A stretch of DNA of 64,000 bases from UKL13-3 sp040387195. Lineage in GTDB: Bacteria > Bacteroidota > Bacteroidia > UKL13-3. The position numbers and the translations under genes are program-made. The stretch is taken from contig JAZKEF010000016.1 in NCBI GenBank assembly GCA_040387195.1, positions 1 to 64,000 on the forward strand, in the 5' to 3' direction. Positions 26,660 to 34,526 of the stretch are shown one piece after another. How positions within the stretch are numbered: position 1 is the first letter of the stretch; each line of letters opens with the position of its first letter. The notes below the pieces were generated by a model. The model was not told the DNA's origin. It made no database searches and saw only the letters and a list, made by a program, of their open reading frames with translations.

Positions 26660-27283
26660 TTAATTATTGCGTGCACCTTGCTCAATCCATAACCAAACAG
26701 ATTGAATCTTGTTTGCGTGTAACTTACCGGCCGGTGGCATTATGCGCAACGGATCTGTTTTGATGAGGGAGAAATATAGTTTGCTTGCATCGGCATGAAA
26801 AGGAATGACGCTGTTTTGAACACTGTCGTAACAGCTCAATTCAACTTTGCCGGCACGGCTTCCGTTTGCATGGCAACCGTTAAAGTTGCAATTGGAGGTT
26901 AAGAGTGGTTGAATGGTTTGTGTGAAACTGACTGCTGGTTGTTGAAGTGCTTTTTTGACAATCGATACTTCAATGGTATGTTGTCTGTCCTTGTATGAAG
27001 CCGTGATTGTTGCAGGTATCGTATCATCATAAATATGGGCAGGTATTATCCACCTGCCTGTATTGTTTATATTCCCCAAACTTGCAGTCCAGCTTTCGGC
27101 TGTTACGGGTTTAGTGTTGGCGCTTAATTGAAATATGACCGTATCATTTTCCACATACATCGTTTTGGATGAACTGATGCTGAGCACAGCCGTTAGTTCC
27201 TCCCGGGTATGGGTGCATGCGTTTATAAGGAAAACACAACAGGCAAATATACTACCCCAACGGAGTACGCTTGATAAATTCAT
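26660..27283 (-). CDS. Lipoprotein with Ig-like part and CX4CH cytochrome-like domain
   Basis: 207 aa. The leader ends in INAC (Cys23), so it is probably lipidated. Residues ~30-110 form a beta-sandwich-like segment (DTVIFQLSANTKPVTAESWT). The C-terminal ~85 residues are cytochrome-like: FTQTIQPLLTSNCNFNGCHA has Cys132, Cys137 and His138, i.e. CX4CH instead of CXXCH, and LRIMPPAGKL offers Met182 as possible distal ligand. Similar CX4CH domains are seen in secreted Bacteroidota proteins, but haem loading is unproven. It is last in an operon headed by a cobalamin riboswitch and overlaps the CWC gene by 32 bp. Confidence 0.75.
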   Translation of the reverse strand: MNLSSVLRWGSIFACCVFLINACTHTREELTAVLSISSSKTMYVENDTVIFQLSANTKPVTAESWTASLGNINNTGRWIIPAHIYDDTIPATITASYKDRQHTIEVSIVKKALQQPAVSFTQTIQPLLTSNCNFNGCHANGSRAGKVELSCYDSVQNSVIPFHADASKLYFSLIKTDPLRIMPPAGKLHANKIQSVWLWIEQGARNN

Positions 27284-27488
27284 TTTTGGTTAATTGGTAA
27301 TATTCCTGTTTGATGGCACGCAAACAATCGATGCATAAACAATCGTCATAGTTGGATTGCAGAAAATGCAATTCCGCATCCGACAATTGGATCAGCGAAC
27401 ACTGGCAATTCACAATATCCAACGGACGGCATTCGAAAGCTCCGTTGCATTTTGCGCATTGTTTGTATTCGTGTTTGCCGGTTTCCAT
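27252..27488 (-). CDS. Cysteine-rich CWC-type small protein
   Basis: 78 aa with eight Cys: CAKCNGAFEC near the N-terminus, then NCQCSL and CLCIDCL. The C-x2-C-x5-C...C-x-C arrangement matches the cysteine-rich CWC family, presumed to bind zinc or another metal. There is no signal peptide, so it is probably cytoplasmic. The ATG overlaps the upstream T9SS gene's stop by one base and its 3' end overlaps the next gene by 32 bp, which indicates tight translational coupling. The role is not known. Confidence 0.8.
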   Translation of the reverse strand: METGKHEYKQCAKCNGAFECRPLDIVNCQCSLIQLSDAELHFLQSNYDDCLCIDCLRAIKQEYYQLTKNEFIKRTPLG

Positions 27489-28489
27489 TATTGAACAGTA
27501 ATACGTTTACAAATAGATTCGGTTGCAGTGCTCAGTACCACCTGGTAAATGCCCGGTTGCGTGAGTTGAAGCATCATTCCATCATGGGTAACGGTCATGT
27601 CAGCGTGAATGCTGTTTCCCAGGATATCATACACAGAAAGTTTCGAATGCAAAACTGTTGGATACTGAATATGAACGGATGTATTTGCCTGTACCGGATT
27701 TGGAAACACAAGCACTTGTTTTGCTGTAATCGTTTCCGAAAGTGCAAGGTTGATGTTTTGGTGAATGACCCCCACACCGTCAAGGTCAAAACCTGAAGAG
27801 GCAAATGCTGTTGGCCACGGATCGTTCACTTTATTTCCCTGTGCATCACGCGAAGCATATTGCGATTGTATACTTCCCACCACATCAATAACCCTTACAT
27901 GTGTAATATTGTTTACATCCAGGTTCGGTTCGTTTTTCAATTCTTCCAGGTCAAACGGAGTTCCGTATTTACCTAAATATTTACCGGCAAGGTTGTTGAT
28001 TTTTTGCGCAAACATTCCTTCAAAAGAAGCTGTCTGCACCGTAGTGTCGCTTAGGCTTGTTGCGTCAAAACGTACAAAATGAATTCCATCCGAACTCACT
28101 TCCACAAAAGCCAGTTCCAGAAAAGCGGTGCCCGGAGCAAGTGTTTGGTCAATGAATCCATTTTCGAAAACAGCAAAATCATATCCGCTGCCATTTACGA
28201 TCGGATGTTCAAAGGTAATGGTAGCCATACCGCCATCACCCAAACTCACCACACCGTTTCCGGCAATGCCCGGTACATAAGTTTCATCACCCACTGCAGC
28301 TTTTCCCAATGATGTGTCGGCAATGTTTTGCCAGCCGCGCTGGAGGGTGCAGGCATGTCCCCAGTTAACCCAAACGTTGCTGTCAACATGAATGGCCGTG
28401 GTTCCGGCAACACCCACCTGTGGTGCAAATTGTGCATACATACTTGTGGTTGCCATCAGCAAACCACACAATCCTGAAAGTCGTTTCAT
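27488..28489 (-). CDS. T9SS type A sorting domain cell-surface protein under cobalamin riboswitch control
   Basis: 333-aa secreted protein. The signal peptide ends at SMYAQ (res 20). The body contains GNGVVSLGDGGMATITFEHP, GSGYDFAVFENGF and FDLDGVGVIHQN, a beta-sandwich surface-protein pattern I associate with B12-regulated loci of Bacteroidota, and AFVEVSSDGIHFVRFDATS. The tail (VLVFPNPVQANTSVHI to ICKRITVQ) is a type A sorting domain. A cobalamin riboswitch ends about 105 bp before the start, so expression should fall when B12 is abundant. A B12-scavenging surface role is plausible but inferred from the riboswitch only; no BtuB receptor is present in the window. Confidence 0.82.
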   Translation of the reverse strand: MKRLSGLCGLLMATTSMYAQFAPQVGVAGTTAIHVDSNVWVNWGHACTLQRGWQNIADTSLGKAAVGDETYVPGIAGNGVVSLGDGGMATITFEHPIVNGSGYDFAVFENGFIDQTLAPGTAFLELAFVEVSSDGIHFVRFDATSLSDTTVQTASFEGMFAQKINNLAGKYLGKYGTPFDLEELKNEPNLDVNNITHVRVIDVVGSIQSQYASRDAQGNKVNDPWPTAFASSGFDLDGVGVIHQNINLALSETITAKQVLVFPNPVQANTSVHIQYPTVLHSKLSVYDILGNSIHADMTVTHDGMMLQLTQPGIYQVVLSTATESICKRITVQ

Positions 28490-28592
28490 TCTAACTCATA
28501 CATAATAGGAATGGAAAAAGATACGGAAACGTACAACGCACGCAACAGCAGCTTTACTTCTATTCCCGGAAGTGTAACTTTAAAAAATGTTG

Positions 28593-28857
28593 AGGCAGGT
28601 CTTCTGACTTACGCTTTTTTGTTTGTCTTCCCATCCGTCAGTTGACGAACAGTGACAGTAGTAACAAAATTGATAGAAGAAAATTCGAAGCACGAAATCC
28701 GAAAAAATGCAAAGACAATATTTTTGTCCTCTTTCGAATTTCGAATTTTTACATTCGAATTTACTCTTCCATTGTGCGTTCACAGCAGCGGGTACTGTTA
28801 CGGTTTTACACCGTATTCCCTTTTAATCCCAAATTGTCTTTTGGAACCTTAACGGGA
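28593..28857 (-). promoter_or_regulatory. Cobalamin (B12) riboswitch with expanded peripheral arm
   Basis: Read on the - strand, GGTTCC lies near 28848, then GGGAATACGGTGTAAAACCG and ACAGTACCCGCTGCTGTG (~28812-28771), a GTCACTG/GATGGGAAG core segment (~28655-28625) and the B12 box AAGTCAGAAGACCTGCC (28610-28594). These are the conserved core blocks of AdoCbl riboswitches in the right order. About 110 nt with ATTCGAA repeats forming a long hairpin (arms at 28680-28689 and 28740-28749) lie between two core blocks, so one peripheral arm is unusually long. The T9SS surface-protein operon follows. Confidence 0.88.
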
Positions 28858-28893
28858 CAAATATAATACCCTCCGGTTAAACTTTTACATTTT

Positions 28894-28913
28894 GTCCCGC
28901 CAATGAGCGGGAC
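28894..28913. repeat. Perfect hairpin upstream of the riboswitch
   Basis: GTCCCGC and GCGGGAC flank CAATGA. It lies between the riboswitch promoter region and the convergent end of aroQ and is probably a REP-like intergenic element. Nothing else was recognised in 28858-28968. Confidence 0.6.
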
Positions 28914-28968
28914 TAAAGCACATTTTGTGATTGTCTTCCTGTAAGGAGTGAGCTTTGAGAGAAAAGAG

Positions 28969-29388
28969 TTATTTTTTCAACAACGACTCCAATGCAAGTT
29001 GGTAGCCCAATAACCCCAATCCGCTGATGATGCCCACGCAGTGTTTGGATATCAGGGAAACATGGCGGTATTCTTCGCGGGCAAAAATATTGGAGATATG
29101 CACTTCAATAACCGGAGTGCTGATGGCAGCCACGGCATCACCCAATGCAACGGATGTATGGGTGTATCCACCGGCATTCAGGATAATGCCACCGTACGAA
29201 AATCCGACTTCATGCAGTTTGTTGATGAGTTCACCTTCCACATTGCTTTGGTAATACTCCAGATCCACTGCAGGAAATGAGACCTTTAATGCAGCAAAAT
29301 ATTCCTCAAACGATAGGTTCCCGTAAATACCGGGTTCACGTTTGCCCAATAAATTGAGATTAGGTCCGTTGATGATGATAACTTTCAT
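28969..29388 (-). CDS. aroQ: Type II 3-dehydroquinate dehydratase
   Basis: 139 aa from the ATG at 29388; a longer frame to 29421 adds residues absent from the family. It catalyses 3-dehydroquinate to 3-dehydroshikimate in the shikimate pathway. Family motifs are IINGPNLNLLGKREPGIYG with catalytic Tyr22, ILNAGGYTHTSVAL, EVHISNIFAREEYRH with the catalytic His, and the closing GLGLLGYQLAL. The length is typical of the dodecameric type II enzyme. The divergent xerD start lies 58 bp away. Confidence 0.95.
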   Translation of the reverse strand: MKVIIINGPNLNLLGKREPGIYGNLSFEEYFAALKVSFPAVDLEYYQSNVEGELINKLHEVGFSYGGIILNAGGYTHTSVALGDAVAAISTPVIEVHISNIFAREEYRHVSLISKHCVGIISGLGLLGYQLALESLLKK

Positions 29389-29446
29389 GGTGGGCAAATG
29401 TACTAATTTCGTTCTTTGCACACATAAAAACTATATTCCTGTAACA

Positions 29447-30346
29447 GTGAACTGGTCATCGTATATCAAAGGTTTTAAAGCATACCTGCAGCTGGAACGT
29501 TCGTTGTCGGCCAACTCCATCGAAGCCTATGTGCACGATATGGAAAAGCTCACCCAGTTTTTAGAGATCAGGGGACTGCAGCTTGCACCCGAAGAAATCA
29601 AGCTTGATATTTTAAGGGAGTTTGTGCGTTGGATTACCGAACTCGGAATGATGCCTACCAGTCAGGCACGGATCATTTCAGGGATCAAGGCTTTTTATAA
29701 GTACCTGATGATGGAAGATCTCATCAAAAAAAATCCCGCAGAATTACTCGAAGCACCCAAAACCACCCGCAAACTTCCCGATACATTAAACATTACGGAA
29801 ATAGACAGGATGCTTTCCTGCATTGATATGAGCAAACCGGAAGGCATGCGCAACAAGGCTATTTTGGAAACGATGTTCAGTTGCGGATTACGCGTAAGCG
29901 AAACGGTTGGACTTAAACTATCGGATGTATCCTATGAGGAAGGATACGTGAAAGTAGTCGGAAAGGGAAACAAAGAAAGGCTTGTACCCATTGGCAGGGT
30001 AGCACAAAAAGCGATTAAGTTATATGTTGAAAATACCCGTGTACATATTGATGTGAAAACAGGAAACCATGATATTGTGTTTTTAAACGGCAGGGGTACC
30101 AAACTTTCGCGCGTCATGATTTTTTACATCATCAAAAAACTGGCAACCGAAGCGGGCATCGGTAAAACCATTTCACCGCACACCTTCCGGCACTCCTTTG
30201 CGACAGCCCTTGTGGAAGCAGGAGCAGATCTGCGCGCAGTGCAGCAAATGTTAGGACACGAAAGCATCACCACAACCGAAATATACACCCACATCGATAG
30301 GGAATATTTGCGTGATGTGATTACGCAGTTTCATCCACGCAGTTAA
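29447..30346 (+). CDS. xerD: Site-specific tyrosine recombinase XerD
   Basis: 299 aa from the GTG at 29447, which gives the family's usual N-terminus (NWSSYIKGFKAYLQLERSLS); upstream in-frame codons overlap aroQ. An N-terminal SAM-like core-binding domain is followed by the catalytic domain with the R-K-H-R-H-Y set: Arg149 (CGLRVSE), Lys173, His245 and Arg248 (SPHTFRHSFA), His271 (LGHESITTT) and nucleophile Tyr280 (EIYTHI). It resolves chromosome dimers at dif together with XerC. No dif-like site or mobile element is adjacent, so a housekeeping role fits better than an integrase. Confidence 0.93.
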   Translation: MNWSSYIKGFKAYLQLERSLSANSIEAYVHDMEKLTQFLEIRGLQLAPEEIKLDILREFVRWITELGMMPTSQARIISGIKAFYKYLMMEDLIKKNPAELLEAPKTTRKLPDTLNITEIDRMLSCIDMSKPEGMRNKAILETMFSCGLRVSETVGLKLSDVSYEEGYVKVVGKGNKERLVPIGRVAQKAIKLYVENTRVHIDVKTGNHDIVFLNGRGTKLSRVMIFYIIKKLATEAGIGKTISPHTFRHSFATALVEAGADLRAVQQMLGHESITTTEIYTHIDREYLRDVITQFHPRS

Positions 30347-30648
30347 GTATTAAGTTAATGGGTTATTAGGTTATTGAGTTAATGGGTTGTGATAAAGGAG
30401 TGAAGATGTTGAGCGCGAAGACACAAAAGAAGAGTAGGCAAAGAAGAAAGTAGGCAGTATGCAAATTAATTCAAAGCATAATCCCGATAGCTATCGGGGC
30501 AAAAATGAATGAGAAAGAAAAAGCATGTGTCAGGCTAAATTAATCGAATGTCATTACTTCGATGAACTCAGCATGACATAACTCCGATTGAATATTCTTT
30601 CTTTATTATTTGAATATTGTTTCGAATTTCGGATTTAAATATTCGAAA
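30347..30648. repeat. Non-coding stretch with palindromic REP-like elements
   Basis: No gene is visible. It holds AT-rich GTTATTAGGTTATTGAGTTA-like low-complexity sequence at 30350-30385, a perfect 16-bp palindrome CCCGATAGCTATCGGG at 30483-30498, and an inverted repeat ATGTCAT...ATGACAT at 30548-30579. Palindromes of these types recur between genes in many Bacteroidota genomes. Confidence 0.65.
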
Positions 30649-31107
30649 TTAATAAGCTGTAGTGTAGATCAACGCTTCCAGCTCCGGTTGCAACACAAAT
30701 CCTCCATTAGCAATAATCATTTTATAATCGACATTGGGTTCGTAACTATCGTGAATGAGTTCACCGTTTTTGACTTCAAACGAGCCGATGATATCTTCCT
30801 TACGCACTTCTTTTTCTTCCTTATTGCGCAAGTCGTTGATGTACACAAAACCATTTTGCTGCTCCTCCACCAGGTGAATGATCCCATCATTGAATTGTGC
30901 AAAAAAGATGATGGTTTTATGAAAGTGGTCGACAAAGGTTGGGTTGAGTTTTACATTTTCGGTGCTGATGGGTTTGGAGGCATCCAGCACAAAACCGATG
31001 ATGGCTTTTGCAGAGAGTTTGGCGTCTTTATCAACTTCGGGATTGATGATGGATAACAACAGGGTTTCTTTCCCTTCAATGGTTGTATTCAGCAGGTAGA
31101 TGTTCAT
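30649..31107 (-). CDS. Conserved-looking hypothetical protein
   Basis: 152 aa with no signal peptide, membrane helix or known motif that I recognise. The sequence alternates short strands and helices and is acidic and lysine-rich (DLRNKEEKEVRKEDII). The frame has normal codon use for the region. An opposite-strand frame covers the same bases, but its product is cysteine-poor and low in sense, so this strand was chosen. It starts 48 bp from the divergent thioesterase gene. Probably cytoplasmic. The function is unknown. Confidence 0.65.
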   Translation of the reverse strand: MNIYLLNTTIEGKETLLLSIINPEVDKDAKLSAKAIIGFVLDASKPISTENVKLNPTFVDHFHKTIIFFAQFNDGIIHLVEEQQNGFVYINDLRNKEEKEVRKEDIIGSFEVKNGELIHDSYEPNVDYKMIIANGGFVLQPELEALIYTTAY

Positions 31108-31155
31108 GGCGCAAACATATTATATTGCATCCTCATTTTTAAGAAATATCAGGTG

Positions 31156-31590
31156 ATGAATAAGAGTCTGTTGTATTTGCAGGAGCGGATCGGGGAATCA
31201 ACCGGACTGCATGGTTTGGGTGCCGTAAGTCGCTGGATCAACGGCATCCTGCTCGAAGCTGAAGAAGGACAGTTGAAGCTGCAGTTTACGGTGCTGGAAG
31301 AATGGCTCAATCCGGCTAAAACCTTTCACGGTGGAATGGCAGCAACCCTGATCGATGATGTAATGGGCATGACAATTTACAGTTTGGGCAACGAAAACTT
31401 TTTCACCACCATCAACCTCCAGCTTGATTATTTATCCTTTGCCCTGGCGGGAGATGTGATTACCGTGGAAGCGAAAGTAGTACGCAAGGGAGTGAACGTC
31501 ATTCATATTGAAGCTAACATCCGCAAGCGCAATAAGTTGTTGGTCAAAGCTTCCGCCAATGTTATCAATAGTGGCAAAAAGGTGTTTTAA
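31156..31590 (+). CDS. PaaI-type hotdog-fold thioesterase
   Basis: 144 aa from the ATG at 31156; the GTG just before it is also in frame. The central motif FHGGMAATLIDDVMGMTIYS matches PaaI/YbgC-like hotdog acyl-CoA thioesterases, where the HGG loop and the following Asp bind and hydrolyse the thioester. LDYLSFALAGDVITVEAKVV is the matching beta-strand region. It probably hydrolyses a medium-chain or aromatic acyl-CoA in the cytoplasm; the substrate is not given by context. Confidence 0.88.
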   Translation: MNKSLLYLQERIGESTGLHGLGAVSRWINGILLEAEEGQLKLQFTVLEEWLNPAKTFHGGMAATLIDDVMGMTIYSLGNENFFTTINLQLDYLSFALAGDVITVEAKVVRKGVNVIHIEANIRKRNKLLVKASANVINSGKKVF

Positions 31591-31629
31591 AGTCAGCTAA
31601 ATTTCTCCTTATTTTTTCGGTGTTTTCCC

Positions 31630-31637
31630 TACATTTG
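31630..31637 (+). promoter_or_regulatory. -7 element of the L-threonine dehydrogenase promoter
   Basis: TACATTTG fits TAnnTTTG and lies 21 bp before the start codon. No TTG is seen at the expected -33 spacing. Confidence 0.5.
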
Positions 31638-31658
31638 ACCACTTTTTAATTAACACAT

Positions 31659-32591
31659 ATGTCTACGGAAACAATCTTAATCATGGGCGCCAACGGCCAA
31701 ATCGGGCTGGAGCTTGCCGAAAACCTCAGGGGTATTTATGGAGAAAACAACGTTATTGCTGCCGATATCAAGGAACTGAAAAATCCGATGGGTATCTATG
31801 AGCAACTGGACGTGATGGATAAAGACCGGATGTATGAGGTGATTAAGAAGTATAAAGTAACCCAGGTGTATTTGCTGGCAGCTTTGTTATCAGCTACAGC
31901 TGAGCAAAAACCGAAGTCGGCATGGAACCTGAATATGGAAGGGTTGTTCAATGTGCTGGATGCAGCCAAAGAAGGCATCATTAAAAAAGTATACTGGCCA
32001 AGTTCAATTGCGGTATTCGGCCCTACGACACCGATGGAAAATACCCCACAATATACCGTGATGGAACCCAATACCATTTACGGAATCAGTAAACAGGCGG
32101 GTGAACGTTTCTGCGAATACTACCACGAAAAATATGCAGTAGATGTAAGAAGCATCAGATACCCGGGTTTGATTGGATACAAATCAGCACCAGGTGGAGG
32201 AACCACGGATTATGCGGTTCATATTTACCACGAAGCATTAAAGAACAAAACATACGAATGCTTTTTGAGCGAGCATACTGCTTTGCCAATGATGTATATG
32301 CCGGATGCTATCCGCGCTACGATAGAGTTGATGGATGCACCTGCCGAACAGGTAAAGATCAGAAGCAGCTACAATTTGGGAGGCATCAGTTTTGATCCGG
32401 CACAGATCGCTAACGAAATCAAAAAACATATTCCTGAATTTACGATTACCTACAAACCGGATTTCCGCCAGGCAATTGCCGACAGCTGGCCTAAAAGCAT
32501 TGATGATACAAGAGCCCGCCAGGATTGGGGCTGGAATCCGAAATACGATCTGGCAAGCATGACCAAGGATATGCTGGATAATTTGAAATAA
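31659..32591 (+). CDS. SDR-type L-threonine 3-dehydrogenase / NAD-dependent epimerase family
   Basis: 310-aa Rossmann-fold enzyme of the extended SDR family. NAD binding is at GANGQIGLEL (res 9-18), the active-site Ser is in YWPSSIAVFGP, and the YGISK motif supplies Tyr and Lys. ATAEQKPKSAWNLNMEGLFN and PGGGTTDYAVHIYHEAL are features of short-chain L-threonine dehydrogenases, which oxidise threonine to 2-amino-3-ketobutyrate in the threonine-to-glycine route. No kbl partner gene is adjacent. A sugar-nucleotide epimerase is the less likely alternative. Confidence 0.85.
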   Translation: MSTETILIMGANGQIGLELAENLRGIYGENNVIAADIKELKNPMGIYEQLDVMDKDRMYEVIKKYKVTQVYLLAALLSATAEQKPKSAWNLNMEGLFNVLDAAKEGIIKKVYWPSSIAVFGPTTPMENTPQYTVMEPNTIYGISKQAGERFCEYYHEKYAVDVRSIRYPGLIGYKSAPGGGTTDYAVHIYHEALKNKTYECFLSEHTALPMMYMPDAIRATIELMDAPAEQVKIRSSYNLGGISFDPAQIANEIKKHIPEFTITYKPDFRQAIADSWPKSIDDTRARQDWGWNPKYDLASMTKDMLDNLK

Positions 32592-32608
32592 CACTTAAAT
32601 AATAATAT

Positions 32609-33577
32609 ATGAAACAAGCCCTTACTCTTTTGGCAAGCTGTTTGGTTTTAGGAACAGCCCAAGGACAAACACAATTAACTTCTTCGGAAATGATGCCTGT
32701 TGGAACCAGCTTCAAAATGAAGACAGTAACCAATGAATCCATTATTGACACTACCATTCAGGGTGCCAATGTTACCTGGAATTTAACAGGATTAGTGACC
32801 GACAATAGCGCTGACGAATTCAACGTGCAGGTTGTAACACCGGCTTCCACACCTTTCGGAGGTTCATTCTCCAACGCGAATTATGCATTTAAAGAAAGTC
32901 CGGACATTGCATACCGGTACTTTAACCTTACCAGCACCAAAATGGAAAGAGTAGGGTCATACACTACTTCGGCAAATGTGTACTCCAACCCTCAGGTAGA
33001 GTATGTATTTCCATTGGCGATGGGTGTATCAAACCATGATACCTGGGCAAATACCAACTCATCTTTTGGCGGAACATACGATTTAAAATGTTTAGGATAC
33101 GGAACACTGAAGTTACCGGGTGTTACTTACGACAGTGCACTGATGGTTGAAGTTACACTGGACGAAACGATTCTTGGCTTTACATCATACTTCTGGTATA
33201 GCTCTAAAAACGGGATGCCGTTGTTGCAATATGTAATCGGTGACGGATTTTTTATTCCTACGTTTGCGCAATACACCTACACCTCAAGCATTACAACAGG
33301 TGTAAAGGAAGCAGGTAAATTGCACATCGAAGGATTATCATACAACAACCCGGTGCAGGAGGTATTAACATTGAATTTTGCTGAAGACACCCAGCCACTT
33401 GTTTATACCATTGTAAACCAATTGGGACAAGTAGTAACTTCGGGCAGTATCAAGGAGATTCAAAAGAATCAACAGGAGAACATTGACATGCAACAAGCAG
33501 AGGCGGGAATGTATTTCCTTAACCTTAGCAACTCTTCAACGGGCGAAACCCAAACGGTAAAGTTGCTGAAGAAATAA
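32609..33577 (+). CDS. T9SS type A sorting domain protein
   Basis: 322-aa secreted protein. The signal peptide ends near AQGQ (res 20). The body has long beta-strands and a T-rich surface (VQVVTPASTPFGGSFSNANY, PLAMGVSNHDTWANTNSSFG) with no recognisable enzyme motif. The tail runs LSYNNPVQEVLTLNFAED to GETQTVKLLKK, a T9SS type A sorting domain in which NNP replaces the more common PNP. It is followed by a perfect 48-bp palindromic terminator. The function is unknown. Confidence 0.78.
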   Translation: MKQALTLLASCLVLGTAQGQTQLTSSEMMPVGTSFKMKTVTNESIIDTTIQGANVTWNLTGLVTDNSADEFNVQVVTPASTPFGGSFSNANYAFKESPDIAYRYFNLTSTKMERVGSYTTSANVYSNPQVEYVFPLAMGVSNHDTWANTNSSFGGTYDLKCLGYGTLKLPGVTYDSALMVEVTLDETILGFTSYFWYSSKNGMPLLQYVIGDGFFIPTFAQYTYTSSITTGVKEAGKLHIEGLSYNNPVQEVLTLNFAEDTQPLVYTIVNQLGQVVTSGSIKEIQKNQQENIDMQQAEAGMYFLNLSNSSTGETQTVKLLKK

Positions 33578-33590
33578 GCAGGATTAATTG

Positions 33591-33638
33591 TAAATAAAAA
33601 ATAGCTCAGGGTTTAAACCCTGAGCTATTTTTTATTTA
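33591..33638. terminator. Perfect 48-bp palindrome, bidirectional terminator
   Basis: Arms of 24 bp centred at 33614/33615 are exact reverse complements. The core is AGCTCAGGGTTTAAACCC, flanked by A and T runs. The arms resemble the palindrome at 44311-44362. Confidence 0.85.
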
Positions 33639-33692
33639 GGGAGGGATGTTGCATGTCCATTTCCCACCGCTTTTTCTTTTATTTGCAGCTGT

Positions 33693-34256
33693 ATGAAATT
33701 TTTAATTGTAGGTTTAGGAAATATCGGAAGCGAATACGCACATACCCGCCATAATATCGGGTTTGATGTGGTGGATGAACTGGTAAGCAAACACAAAGGC
33801 AGCTTTACCACCGACCGTCATGCCGACTATGCGCAAATCAGCGTAAAGGGCAAACAGCTTCATGTCATCAAACCCACAACCTATATGAACCTGAGCGGCA
33901 AAGCAGTGCGTTTCTGGATGCAGCAGTTAAAGATTGACATTCCGCAAATCATGATCATTGTAGATGACCTTGCCATCGATTTTGGGCAAATCAGAATCCG
34001 CGCCAATGGAAGTGATGCCGGACATAATGGGTTAAAAAGTATCAACGAATTATTGATGACCCAAAACTACCCGCGCCTGCGTTTTGGTATCGGTAATAAT
34101 TATCCCAAGGGAAGGCAGGTAGAATATGTGCTCGGACATTTCACAGCAGCCGAACAAAGTGCCTTGCCGGAATTGATTAATCATTCTGTTGAATCCATTG
34201 AGGCATTTGCTTCCATTGGATTGGAGCGAACCATGAACTTCTATAATAAGAAGTGA
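33693..34256 (+). CDS. pth: Peptidyl-tRNA hydrolase
   Basis: 187 aa, normal length. It recycles peptidyl-tRNA dropped by stalled ribosomes. Conserved features are LIVGLGNIGSEYAHTRHNIGF with catalytic His20, KPTTYMNLSGKAV, IIVDDLAIDFGQIRIR with the key Asp, and GSDAGHNGLKSI. It is a monocistronic-looking gene between a T9SS gene and the NADH dehydrogenase. Confidence 0.96.
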   Translation: MKFLIVGLGNIGSEYAHTRHNIGFDVVDELVSKHKGSFTTDRHADYAQISVKGKQLHVIKPTTYMNLSGKAVRFWMQQLKIDIPQIMIIVDDLAIDFGQIRIRANGSDAGHNGLKSINELLMTQNYPRLRFGIGNNYPKGRQVEYVLGHFTAAEQSALPELINHSVESIEAFASIGLERTMNFYNKK

Positions 34257-34526
34257 CCCAAACCCCGAAGGGGTTCAATATGAAGTAAACAACACCCCTC
34301 TCACCAGGAACCAATGGATATGACCTGCCAGGTCCTTAAAGGTATGCTTTACGAGTGCCATTCTGGATAGAGGCAATCTCACGACTATGCTTCGCGCCCT
34401 TTCTTCTTCCATTAATTTGCGGCCTTTGTGTACAAACCTGCGCTGCAAAATAAATCCACCAAAACACTTGTTTACATCAGGATAATTGTACAAACTTTGC
34501 AACGCAAAAAAATCAGTTGCGCTGAT

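Noticed and set aside
29447..30346. Phage or mobile-element integrase
   Set aside because: Length, N-terminus and motifs fit XerD, and no attachment site, repeats or phage genes are adjacent.
30610..31056. 148-residue + strand gene
   Set aside because: It overlaps the whole - strand gene at 30649-31107, lacks a plausible start context, and its Phe/Ile-rich product looks like an antisense reading.
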